This document shows positions 14,392 through 22,145 of a stretch of DNA of 25,284 nt, piece by piece. The notes beneath the pieces are model-generated. The model did not search any database and was not told where the DNA came from. It worked only from the letters and a program-made list of their open reading frames with translations. A program made the position numbers and the translations under genes. The stretch is from contig JAKACR010000012.1 of assembly GCA_021821225.1 (NCBI GenBank), positions 1-25,284 of the forward strand, in the 5' to 3' direction. How positions within the stretch are numbered: position 1 is the first letter of the stretch; each line of letters opens with the position of its first letter. This DNA comes from Bacillota bacterium (GTDB taxonomy: Bacteria > Bacillota > Bacilli > Alicyclobacillales > SLC66).

Positions 14392-14750
14392 GTGTCGTTT
14401 GCCTCCTTGGGGAGCAGCGATAATCCGAGCAAGGGCAGGCGCAACGGTGCATCCAGCGTCCGACTGAAGCCTCGGACGCTGGGTCCGACTGAAGCCTCGG
14501 ACGCCGGGTCCGACTACGTTACTGCCCAGGTGTCCATGTTGTACTGAGGGGCGTCCCGCAACCCGAGGATGTCGCGCGGTCCGTTGCGTCTCCCTGACAC
14601 GCCTTTCCCCCTGAGGTCCCCTGAACTGGCCGTTGGTTGCCTGAGCCCTGCGCAAGCCGCCCACCGAATCAGTCCTTACGATGGCTACGGGGCGCTGGAT
14701 TCTCAGCCTGGCTCGATGAGATGACGTTTCTGTATCTGGGTACCTTCATT
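14392..14750. other. Intergenic region with duplicated hairpin
   Basis: 359 bases without a supportable gene. It contains two 25-bp direct repeats (14458-14482 and 14483-14507), each able to fold into a hairpin, and the ribosome-binding site of the lipoprotein gene at its left end. Otherwise nothing is recognised. Confidence 0.5.
14457..14515. repeat. Tandem 25-bp repeats, each a hairpin
   Basis: GTCCGACTGAAGCCTCGGAC is the shared core of both copies, and a third partial copy (GTCCGACT) begins at 14508. Arms GTCCGA/TCGGAC pair around CTGAAGCC; in the first copy the stem reaches 8 bp. They lie between two minus-strand genes and could act as terminator or mRNA stabiliser of the S9 peptidase transcript. 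Confidence 0.65.
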
Positions 14751-16556
14751 TTACAAGTGAAAACCGGAGGGTTCAACGGCGAACCGTCGGAACCAGACGG
14801 CGCTGCGATCGAAAACGTCGCGCTGGTTTTCAGGCCGCTGCATGACGTGCCCTTCGCCCCGGTAGAAGATCAGCTCGGTTTCTACACCATGCTCGCGCAG
14901 CAGGGTGTACCACTTGATCGCCGGCGCGGTGAGATCATCGCCGTACAGCAGCAGGAGGGGTGTCTTGACGTTCCCCGCTTGGGACGTTGCCGACTGGCGA
15001 CGGTAAATGTCGGGAGACTCGACAGGACTTCCACCGTACATGTCGCTGATGTGAGTGAGACCGCCACCTCCCCACGCGAGGTAATAGCCGAGCTCGTCGT
15101 CCGTGTGTGTCTCCCACGACACCGCCGCGCGAAAGCGGTTTGTGCGCGCGACGAGCTGATTGACAAGCGAGGCGCCGGCGCTGTGTCCGAACACAAACAG
15201 CGCGCGCTCGTCAGCCAGTCCGCAGTCGATCAGGTGGCTGACGCCGGTCAGCACGTCGTTGCACTCGTCCTCCACGGCGCCCGCCTCTCCGCGCATGACG
15301 CGCATCATTTCTGCCAATCCGGCGATCCCGCTGCCGCGGTAATCTGGCGCAAACACAGAGAAGCCTCTGCTGCACCAGTCCTCGATATGCGGATGCGGGC
15401 TGTACTGGAGTCCATTCACAGGACCGCCGTGAATATCCACGATGAGCGGTGGAGTACCCGTCGCATCGCTCGCGCGGGCGTAAATGCCTTCGAAGGTGTG
15501 ACCGCCGTTCTCCCATCGGATGAGCTGATAGTTGACGGAACTGTCCCGCGCCGCGGCGGGCGAAGGACCCACGACCCGCGGCGACCGGTCGGCGGTGAGT
15601 TGAACGATTGCTGCCGGCTCTCCGGGAGCGTGGCGGACGCACAGCACGCTGCCGTCATTGTGCGGGGCGAGATTGCGATACACGCCGTCGAATGCGCGAA
15701 GCCGCCGCCATGTCCACGTTGGGGGGGCATCGTCCAGGATGCTCACGGTGATGACGATAACCCGGATGCCCTCAAACGCGGTGACGGCGACCCACGCGCC
15801 GTCGGGCGACCAGACGGGTGTGGCGCCGGTCAGGCGGATGGTCTCGGGCAGCGGGTATTGGACCGGGCCGTCCTGTGTGCGGACGGCGAGGCGGAACCAG
15901 AACGGAAAGGAGGCGTGCACGGTGCTGTGCAGAAAGGCCTGCCTGCGTTTGTCCGGCGACAGGGCGAGGCCCATGGTGGCGCCCGGCAAGTCGGGGAGGA
16001 GGTCTGCGACCTCTCCTGTCTGCGCATCCACCACCATTAGGCGAGACCACGGCCGCTCTCCGTAGGATGGGAAGTGGTATGCATGATAGGCCACGCGGCG
16101 TCCGTCGATCTCGATCGGGTCGCGGATTTCCTCGATGCCGGAGACGAACGCAAGGCGTTCGGCGACACTGTCAGCGGAGCCGTCAGGGTCGGCGGATCTC
16201 TCAGGGTCGACTGCAAATCGCCACAGGGACATGCCCTTCTCCGGATACGAGCCGAACCGTTGCGCGGTCGTCCCCTCTGTGGGGATGGGGCAGAGGCTCG
16301 GACCAGGCATCCGCGGCTTGTCGAGCGCGGATTGGCCCCCCGTAACAAGTATGGTCGTGTCCGAACGACAGGCGAACGCCTGGATTTTCTCGCTTTCCGG
16401 CAGTGTGGGCTCGAACTGCGTTGCACCGATGTGGATGCGGCCGTCCACAAGGGTCGCGCAGATGCGGTCTCCATTCACGAACGCGGTGCCTGCCCCCTCC
16501 TGTACAACGGTCATGGAAGGCCAGTCGTGGACCGTCCAAGCGGCGCTCTCCTGCAC
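14751..16556 (-). CDS. S9-family serine peptidase (prolyl oligopeptidase / acylaminoacyl peptidase type)
   Basis: 601 residues from the GTG at 16556. The first 370 form a beta-propeller (for example TPVWSPDGAWVAVTAF), which gates the active site. The C-terminal alpha/beta-hydrolase domain contains the oxyanion region VDIHGGP, nucleophile S459 in GHSAGAS, the acid at about D540 in YGDDLTAP, and H570 in GEGHVM. It hydrolyses short peptides or acylated amino-acid-like compounds in the cytoplasm; no signal peptide is visible. The start is problematic. The GTG has no ribosome-binding site, while AAGGAGAGG at 16609-16617 faces an in-frame ACG (16601-16599) seven bases on. The true start may be that codon, giving 15 more residues. 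Confidence 0.88.
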   Translation of the reverse strand: MQESAAWTVHDWPSMTVVQEGAGTAFVNGDRICATLVDGRIHIGATQFEPTLPESEKIQAFACRSDTTILVTGGQSALDKPRMPGPSLCPIPTEGTTAQRFGSYPEKGMSLWRFAVDPERSADPDGSADSVAERLAFVSGIEEIRDPIEIDGRRVAYHAYHFPSYGERPWSRLMVVDAQTGEVADLLPDLPGATMGLALSPDKRRQAFLHSTVHASFPFWFRLAVRTQDGPVQYPLPETIRLTGATPVWSPDGAWVAVTAFEGIRVIVITVSILDDAPPTWTWRRLRAFDGVYRNLAPHNDGSVLCVRHAPGEPAAIVQLTADRSPRVVGPSPAAARDSSVNYQLIRWENGGHTFEGIYARASDATGTPPLIVDIHGGPVNGLQYSPHPHIEDWCSRGFSVFAPDYRGSGIAGLAEMMRVMRGEAGAVEDECNDVLTGVSHLIDCGLADERALFVFGHSAGASLVNQLVARTNRFRAAVSWETHTDDELGYYLAWGGGGLTHISDMYGGSPVESPDIYRRQSATSQAGNVKTPLLLLYGDDLTAPAIKWYTLLREHGVETELIFYRGEGHVMQRPENQRDVFDRSAVWFRRFAVEPSGFHL

Positions 16557-16818
16557 GAGGAGGCGGTCGGCGGCGAGAAACTGAAGGTGTCTGATGGACG
16601 TGGGGGATCCTCTCCTTTTTGGAAGACGGGCACAGATGAGAAGGCGAATACGGACAGTTTAGCACTCCTGCAGCGAATGAACAGGAATGCTTCGTTACTA
16701 CGGATGAAGTGGAAGGCCCGGCTCGAAGGCAAGTCTTCTGCAACTGTTGGCAATCTGATAGAGGCGGGTTGGCGATTGCAGGTTATGCTCCCGGTGAGCT
16801 CTGTCTGGGGCTAGACTG
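16557..16818. other. Spacer between S9 peptidase and transposase remnant
   Basis: 262 bases. They hold the orphan ribosome-binding site (16609-16617) and possible ACG start of the S9 peptidase at the left end. The remainder shows no recognisable gene or repeat. Confidence 0.45.
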
Positions 16819-17142
16819 CCGTGAGCGGCGGGACCCGGAGTTCGAGGGGAAGAGGACACAGGGCTGGTGGTGTGCCGGCAGGTCGAACGGTCCTTGGAGG
16901 AGCAGGCGGTGCATGCGCGTGGGCGGGTGGTCGTCCCATATGACGGCAAGCACGGCGTTCAGGCAATCGGGCATGCGGCGCCGGACCTGCCGCCTGTTGC
17001 GGGTCGCCATGCGGCCGTAAAACGAGACGATGAATATGTGCGGAACGGAACGCTGTCCTTGTCGGCGGGCATTGGCTTGCTGACATGGCGGGTGATCGGT
17101 ACAGTGGAGGACCGGCGCCGAAGCCGGAAATTCGTGAACTAA
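16819..17142 (+). pseudogene. IS630-family transposase fragment, frameshifted
   Basis: Two reading frames together give about 108 residues of an IS630-type DDE transposase. RERRDPEFEGKRTQG is in one frame (16819-16860), and after a shift at about 16855-16866 the second frame runs VVCRQVERSLEEQAV, then VVVPYDGKHGVQAIGHAAPD, LPPVAGRHAAVKRDDEYVRN, GTLSLSAGIGLL and VEDRRRSRKFVN. In the family the first block reads roughly SYDEKPGIQA; here the residue after the catalytic aspartate is G instead of E. Both ends of the gene and any terminal inverted repeats are missing. It is a dead remnant at the left edge of a more AT-rich segment. Confidence 0.8.
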
Positions 17143-17193
17143 CCTCAGAAGGCGGATGGGCGCGTTGAAATTGAAGCAGTATCGATGCCGACC

Positions 17194-18435
17194 TCATTTG
17201 TTCATATCGGAGGGCGCATAGGCTTGATTGTTTTCTCTAGCAACTCGTAGATGTTGTTCGGTTACTCGAATCTCCTCTGCGGCTCCAACAGAACGAAACA
17301 AGAAGATGCTTAATCTGTAGAGATCGAGAGCTTGCGTACACGCGCCTGACTTGACCGTCAGGTCTGCGAGTCCACGATAAATCCTTGCCCTGAGCAATCG
17401 GTTTTCATGACGATCCAGCACATCCAAGGCATTTAACAGGACTTCCTTCGCCTTCTCTGTCTCGCCAAGGTATAAATGGTAGCGGCTAATTTCCTCCAAG
17501 GCAGAAGCCATTAAGACCCATTCCCCCCGAGTGGTACAATATTCGATACAGGAGTTCCATCGAGTAAGTGCCGAGTCCCATTTCCGCTGCTGAGAATAAT
17601 ATATACCTAAATTAAGCAAAAGATGTGGCAATAGATGGTTATTGCATTCGCGGCTTGTTCCGACCGCCGTTTCGGTAATGCGGATCGCTCCGTCACAATC
17701 ACCGGATTTGTAGAGTACGCCCCCGAGACCTAGCGATGCTTCAATTTCAAGTTTCCGTTCAAAAATACGCTTCGCCTCTATTTGCGCATGGGCATGCATC
17801 TCTCGGGCTAACGCCAGTTCTCCGAGCCGATAGTGACAGGACCCGAGATATATCGTCGCGGAGACATTCGTGTGTTGTAACTTCTTCGAACCTTCTGTGA
17901 GTGAGATAAGTCTAGAATAGTATCGTGCCGCCTTCTCGTAGTCCTCCAAATGAAAGTAGTTATTCGCGATGCGAAATAGGTACCGCGTAGTCTGGAGACG
18001 ATCAGCCTTCGCGATCGAGCGTTGCAGGGCCATCTCGAACGCATCGATAGCACGATGCCTATCATTGAGCATTTCGTACGATTCGCCAATACAGGCGTGC
18101 ACATGGCACATATGTTCTTCGGAATTCCACGTGTTACACATTTCAAGCGCCTTGGTCGCGCGCTCGAGACTCTGATTGGGCAAGTTCGCCTTGAGACATT
18201 CATTGGCAGAATGCAGTAACTCCTCGACTGTACCCATATGGTCTGCGTCGGAAAGAAAGCAGTCCGGGGAAACGCCCAGTTTTCGAGATATGATGCGGAT
18301 CGTGTCAAGGGAGGGATTGCATTTCCCGTTCTCGATCAGGCTGACCAGTTCTCTTGTCATCTCGCCGCTCGCCAGTTGCTTCTGGGTCAGTCCTCGGCGG
18401 ATCCTGAGCGACTTTATTTTGGCTCCAATGTTCAT
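17194..18435 (-). CDS. XRE-type HTH regulator with C-terminal TPR domain (PlcR/Rgg-like architecture)
   Basis: 413 residues from the ATG at 18435-18433, with GGTGAG six bases upstream. The N-terminal XRE helix-turn-helix (about 3-60) reads IKSLRIRRGLTQKQLASG, followed by TRELVSLIENGKCNPSLDTI. The rest (about 70-400) is a helical solenoid with eight or more tetratricopeptide-like repeats, for example AIDAFEMALQRS, YEKAARYYSRLISL and AKEVLLNALDVLDRH. This layout is that of RRNPP regulators, whose TPR part binds a short imported peptide, but non-quorum members exist. Three 21-bp iterons lie 47 bases upstream of its start, next to a divergent promoter. A/T-rich codon use differs from the neighbours and suggests transfer. 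Confidence 0.87.
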   Translation of the reverse strand: MNIGAKIKSLRIRRGLTQKQLASGEMTRELVSLIENGKCNPSLDTIRIISRKLGVSPDCFLSDADHMGTVEELLHSANECLKANLPNQSLERATKALEMCNTWNSEEHMCHVHACIGESYEMLNDRHRAIDAFEMALQRSIAKADRLQTTRYLFRIANNYFHLEDYEKAARYYSRLISLTEGSKKLQHTNVSATIYLGSCHYRLGELALAREMHAHAQIEAKRIFERKLEIEASLGLGGVLYKSGDCDGAIRITETAVGTSRECNNHLLPHLLLNLGIYYSQQRKWDSALTRWNSCIEYCTTRGEWVLMASALEEISRYHLYLGETEKAKEVLLNALDVLDRHENRLLRARIYRGLADLTVKSGACTQALDLYRLSIFLFRSVGAAEEIRVTEQHLRVARENNQAYAPSDMNK

Positions 18436-18481
18436 ACAACACTCACCCAATCCATTTCAGGAGGTAAGGCATAAAACATCC

Positions 18482-18544
18482 ACTTACCACATCTCAGTAA
18501 GTACTTACCACATCTCAGTAAGTACTTACCACATCCCGGTGATA
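18482..18544. promoter_or_regulatory. Three 21-bp iterons, probable operator of the TPR regulator
   Basis: Units start at 18482, 18503 and 18524; the first two are identical and the third diverges at its end. Each unit begins ACTTACCACATC and the first two end GTAAGT, so every junction makes the palindrome GTAAGTACTTAC. A 21-bp period puts the sites on one face of the DNA, two turns apart. They occupy the divergent region and abut the TATGAT at 18543-18548. The core CCACTTACCACAT reappears inverted at 20412-20424. Confidence 0.75.
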
Positions 18545-18548
18545 TGAT
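18543..18548 (+). promoter_or_regulatory. -10 box of the divergent secreted-protein transcript
   Basis: TATGAT lies at the end of the third iteron. No -35 hexamer stands out at the right distance (AAGTAC at 18520-18525), which suits a promoter that needs an activator bound to the iterons. Repression by the same sites is equally possible. Confidence 0.45.
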
Positions 18549-18577
18549 GCAACTCGAAAGTGGAACATTTGGGCTAA

Positions 18578-18679
18578 ATGGAGGTGAATAGCCAACAAGA
18601 TGTAATAGGTTGTGCGCTGCACGGCGGAATTCAGACGCTCTCTGCATGTATTTACTACAAGGATCATAAGGAAGGGTGA
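18578..18679 (+). CDS. Possible 33-residue peptide gene
   Basis: ATG at 18578, stop TGA at 18677-18679 overlapping the GTG start of the secreted-protein gene as GTGA, an arrangement typical of translational coupling. The product (MEVNSQQDVIGCALHGGIQ, continuing TLSACIYYKDHKEG) has two cysteines and a mildly hydrophobic middle but no clear signal peptide. It is the first frame after the iteron-linked -10 box. The ribosome-binding site is weak, so the call depends on position and the overlap. It could be a leader peptide, a signalling pro-peptide or chance. Confidence 0.3.
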   Translation: MEVNSQQDVIGCALHGGIQTLSACIYYKDHKEG

Positions 18680-19637
18680 CCAATAAGTTGAAGACGAGAA
18701 TCATTTCAAAGTCGACTGTCGCCATGGTGGTACTATTGTCATCCATGATGCCAATGTTGCAAGTTCATGCAACGGCGCCATCGAACACTGCGGTGGTGAT
18801 TACAGACCAGCCGATGAGCATTTCGCCAAATGTGATTGTTGCCGGCGCCGGTCAACCGATACGATCTTATTCTCCGTCACTCTTGGGAGGAGAGGTGTCT
18901 GAAGTACTTAAATGGGACAATGTCAGCCCCTATTTTGGTACCTCCAAAGTGATTGGAGAGGGTTGCGCTGAGCAGCACGAGTCACAAATGGGACATCAAG
19001 TCCAACCTGACCGATCACACGTACTACGGCACCATCGATCAGAATAACGCTATTTTCCAAGGATTTGATGTATCAGCGTACAACGCTGAGTACATTGTGT
19101 ACGTTCCGAATACCACAACCGAAGGAACCAATTCGACAGACACATCGGTTTCCGTAAACCTGGGAGACGGATGGCCATCCGGGGGATTCGATACGTCGTG
19201 GGGCTATGATCTGCCGGACATCATTCAGACATTCAATGGGTCGGGAACATCCACGGCTGGCTGGAACTATGCATTCACTCCGAACACGCCCGCATCTCGG
19301 AATGGAAATTCATTCTCACCCGGCCTCAGTCTCAATAATGGATCAGGGAGACTGCTGGTACCCATTGATGATAAATTGTCGATGAAGGACTACTCTCTTG
19401 GCACAGTTTGGACCACGGGTGATCAGTACTACACCATCAATGTACCCGATTGGGGAAATTGACGCGATACGTTTCTTTCGCGGCATAGTGCAACCTGGGG
19501 CGCGGCGCAGATCGCTAAGACTTCCGATAGCCTCCCAGGAGACTTTTCTCGGAGGCTATCCACCCGGAATCTTCATGTATACTGATGTCAGCGCAGGGCG
19601 TATGACCAGCAGAGATTTAGGATGGGTCCGATTATAA
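18676..19637 (+). pseudogene. Secreted protein of unknown function, frameshifted
   Basis: Frame one starts at the GTG at 18676 with a clear signal peptide (hydrophobic core VAMVVLLSSMMPMLQVHA, likely cleaved after VHA) and runs to about 18962. Removing one G from the GGG at 18960-18962 joins it smoothly to the frame that continues to 19462 (HKWDIKSNLTDHTYYGT and on). After the TGA at 19460 that frame still reads like protein (RDTFLSRHSATWGAAQIAKT). Dropping one T from the TTTT at 19544-19547 leads into GGYPPGIFMYTDVSAGRMTS, ending at 19637. The whole would be a Ser/Thr/Gly/Asn-rich, probably beta-structured, exported protein of about 320 residues. No family is recognised. A sequencing error in homopolymers is an alternative for the frameshifts but not for the TGA. 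Confidence 0.6.
19526..19560 (+). terminator. 10-bp inverted repeat, possible terminator
   Basis: GATAGCCTCC (19526-19535) pairs exactly with GGAGGCTATC (19551-19560). The 15-base loop contains a further GAGA/TCTC pairing and four Ts. No T-tract follows. If the frame ending at 19462 is the real end of the secreted protein, this would be its terminator; if not, it lies inside the coding remnant. Confidence 0.4.
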
Positions 19638-19659
19638 CAAACGAGAGGTGTGGAGAGAT

Positions 19660-19929
19660 TTGATTAAAGTAAAAAATGTGAGTTTGACTGTCGCGGTTTT
19701 GCTGAGTGTCTACTGGTTCTACGCGTATCTATCCATGGATTTCTATAGGAATTCCGGATTCGTTTCGAGTTTTCCATTGTACATATTTCCCTTTTCGTTC
19801 GGTTGGTCTCTCGCCATGACTCAGACGTACCAACTACTGCAGGTGACCGGGACGATAATGATGTTGAGTTGGGTTCTTTGGGCTTTCCTCCGATTTGTCG
19901 AGATTACGTCGGAAACTGGAAGTCGTTAG
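19660..19929 (+). CDS. Small membrane protein of unknown function
   Basis: 89 residues from the TTG at 19660 (AGAGGTG about ten bases upstream); a GTG at 19648 would add four residues. Two or three hydrophobic segments are visible: VSLTVAVLLSVYWFYAYLSM, an aromatic-rich middle (FPLYIFPFSFGWSLAM) and LQVTGTIMMLSWVLWAFLRF. No family is recognised. It lies just after the secreted-protein remnant and shares its AT-rich composition, so it may belong to the same locus. Confidence 0.6.
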   Translation: MIKVKNVSLTVAVLLSVYWFYAYLSMDFYRNSGFVSSFPLYIFPFSFGWSLAMTQTYQLLQVTGTIMMLSWVLWAFLRFVEITSETGSR

Positions 19930-20667
19930 TATGGCGCGCGTTCGATGCTGTGCAGTGGCGGTGGCCCCATCTGAGGGGCAGTGGATCGTCCCTGGGCTCG
20001 CTCCGACATCGTACCGCTCGATCACAGGATTTGGTGACCAGTGTGACATCCTCTTTGTGTCCCCTGCTGGGGCCACAAAGATTAGTGCGATGCCCAACAC
20101 GGAATGTGGGCGTGGCAGGCTGATCCTTGTCGGCAAGAACGGAGACGGTCTTTCTTGTGATCATCACGCCCACAGGGGTTCCGTATCGCGTGTCACACCA
20201 CGGTGAAACAACTGTCCTGCGTGCAGCTTGTGGCAGCTATTCTCTGCACCTGTGCTCCGCCGAAAGCATCGGTTGGTCCTGGCATCGCTATGTCGGCGGA
20301 TGCGGATGTCGCCGTACCCAAAACTATCGCGATCGTCAAAAACAATGCGGATAGATGGCGGGACATGGAGTGTCACCCCTTCAATCAAGATGCTGTAATC
20401 ATAGCATTTAAATGTGGTAAGTGGTTTATAATTACGGGTAAGGGGATTGTAATTTCAAGACCCCACTTTCATAATAGACAGACCTCGCCATCTAAGACGC
20501 AGAACAGACGGAGGATCAAAATCAGTGCGCAACCGCTCAACATTTCATTCATTATCACTCCATTCGAGTGCATGGAAGCATCCGTTTTGTATAAATGTCC
20601 GACCAAAAACGTTTCGTCGGTCACGCCCCTGGGGACAAGCGGCTTTCTTTGCGGAGCGGCCGTTGAC
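19930..20667. other. Gene-poor region right of the small membrane protein
   Basis: 738 bases. Open frames exist on both strands (for example a 103-codon frame ending at 20206 and one starting at GTG 20203 with a signal-like MKQLSCVQLVAAILC), but the latter runs deep into the antisense of the LytR gene and none shows family features. A GTG at 20525 has GGAGG ten bases upstream and also ends antisense to that gene. The one clear signal is an iteron core copy at 20412-20424 beside TATAAT at 20427-20432. The region may be decayed coding DNA. Confidence 0.45.
20412..20432 (+). promoter_or_regulatory. Isolated copy of the iteron core next to a TATAAT
   Basis: The minus strand of 20412-20424 reads CCACTTACCACAT, identical over 13 bases to 18480-18492, the start of the iteron array with its flank. 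A perfect TATAAT follows on the plus strand at 20427-20432. The same regulator could bind both places. The transcript controlled here is unknown. Confidence 0.5.
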
Positions 20668-21981
20668 TCAATTCCCGTATACAACGACCGCGGTCGGATT
20701 GGATCCCGGCTGCACGAGCGAATTGCCTGTGGCCAATGTGCGCCCGACTTCCACTCCAGAGCTCAGGTCCCCGGCAGGGTAGGAGATCTGCACCTGGCTG
20801 TAGCCCTGGCTGCCACCGAGCACGGTCACCTGGTACCCGGCCGCCTCCAGCAGATGAACCGTGTGCGGACCTCCGTATACATCCACGTGGATCTGACTGG
20901 CTGGCGGCAACGGCAGTCCCGTCCACACGCCGGTTGAACCAAACGGCTTCAACCGCGCGTAGTCCCGCTGTGGATTGACAATGTCATAGTACGCCCCGGT
21001 GATGTAGTTCTCCTGATTGAACCCTTGCAAAGGAGCGCTTGCCAGTTGCATCGAATCCCCGACATTCGCGAGATTGATGTGGGTGACTTTGGCGCCGCGT
21101 CCCGCCTGCGCCACCTTCAAAAGCTCCGATGGCGACATATTTGTCACGACATCGTTCATCCACGTCGAAATCAGCGCGCCGATATGCTTGAAGTCGTTGG
21201 AGCGATTCAGCAGTTTTTTCTGCAGAGCCTGCAACACTGCAGCCTGATAGTTGTTGCGCATAAAATCATTGGTCCCGGCGCTACTCGCGGTATTTTGGCG
21301 AATACGCACAAATGACAGAGCCTGCGCCCCGCTCAGGGTCTGCCACCCTTGATTCAGATTGGCGTGGCTGTGCAGTGGGTCGCGCATCTTCCCGGGCACG
21401 TAGACATACACGCCACCCACCGCGTTGATGGCGTCCACGAAGCCTTTGAAATCGGTGACGATCCAATCCTTGATGCGCATGCCGGTAAACTTCTCAACGC
21501 CCTGAACGGTCAGTTGGGCGGCCTGGTTCGGATTCATCTGCGCGCCGATGTAAAAGAGGGTCTTGATCTTCGGGATCGGATCACTGTACGATGGCTGGGC
21601 GAACAGCATGTCGCGCGGGATCGAGATCAGTTCTATTTTCTTTGTCTTTGGATCGATGTGCGCGACCATCATGATGTCCGCCTGGCCCCCGCCTCCCGTC
21701 CCGATGTCGAGAGGTCCGGCAGGATTGCGGGCGTTATTTCCAATCAACAAGACATTGAAGGGTGAATTGTTTGGCCCGAGCCCGCGAATGAGCTGGGAAA
21801 TGGGGTTCCCGGCACTGTACGGATTGTAGGTGAACGCAAAGGCGCCCGCGACGATGACGCCTAGAATAGTGGCGCCCGTTGCGGCAAGGATGAGGCGCTT
21901 GCGCCGTTTGGGCGCCCTGGTTTTAGCCCGCACACTCGCGCGCGAAGGTTTGGATGTGTCTCCACTTGGCTTACGGTTCAT
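20668..21981 (-). CDS. LytR-CpsA-Psr (LCP) family cell-wall glycopolymer ligase
   Basis: 437 residues from the ATG at 21981-21979; in-frame starts at 22008 and 22026 are possible. A basic cytoplasmic N-terminus and one membrane anchor (about 30-49) precede the extracellular LCP catalytic domain (about 75-290): NVLLIGNNAR, GQADIMMVAHIDPKTKKIEL, ISIPRDM with the phosphate-binding arginine, and ALSFVRIRQN. A C-terminal LytR_C domain follows (IHVDVYGGPHTVHLLEAAGY). The family transfers teichoic acids or capsular polymers from undecaprenyl phosphate to peptidoglycan. It is typical of Gram-positive bacteria. The gene stands alone and its composition is that of the main chromosome, so it marks the right edge of the AT-rich patch. 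Confidence 0.92.
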   Translation of the reverse strand: MNRKPSGDTSKPSRASVRAKTRAPKRRKRLILAATGATILGVIVAGAFAFTYNPYSAGNPISQLIRGLGPNNSPFNVLLIGNNARNPAGPLDIGTGGGGQADIMMVAHIDPKTKKIELISIPRDMLFAQPSYSDPIPKIKTLFYIGAQMNPNQAAQLTVQGVEKFTGMRIKDWIVTDFKGFVDAINAVGGVYVYVPGKMRDPLHSHANLNQGWQTLSGAQALSFVRIRQNTASSAGTNDFMRNNYQAAVLQALQKKLLNRSNDFKHIGALISTWMNDVVTNMSPSELLKVAQAGRGAKVTHINLANVGDSMQLASAPLQGFNQENYITGAYYDIVNPQRDYARLKPFGSTGVWTGLPLPPASQIHVDVYGGPHTVHLLEAAGYQVTVLGGSQGYSQVQISYPAGDLSSGVEVGRTLATGNSLVQPGSNPTAVVVYGN

Positions 21982-22145
21982 CTCTCGTGATCGCCCCTCA
22001 TGTCTCATCGTCATGCACCGGTCCAAGGTGTGCTCGCTCGGACGTCGGCACTCTATTGACGATGTAAACCCCCGTCAGGTTACACCCGCGTGCAAGTCCA
22101 TTCGCTTGCATATCGTCTTTCGTCGTATTTACAATATATGATAGG

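Noticed and set aside
14637..16040. 467-codon plus-strand frame
   Set aside because: Antisense to the S9 peptidase with its intact catalytic triad.
16811..17197. 128-codon minus-strand frame
   Set aside because: Antisense to the IS630 transposase remnant; Pro/Arg/His-rich.
18482..18544. CRISPR array
   Set aside because: The three 21-bp units follow each other without spacers and no cas gene is near, so these are iterons.
20525..20782. 85-codon frame with GGAGG upstream
   Set aside because: Product is Arg/Pro/Ser-rich and runs into the antisense of the LytR gene; only the ribosome-binding site speaks for it.
20203..20937. 244-codon plus-strand frame with a signal-like N-terminus
   Set aside because: Its last third is antisense to the LytR-CpsA-Psr gene, the ribosome-binding site is poor, and no domain is visible. 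The first part could be decayed coding DNA but I cannot support it.
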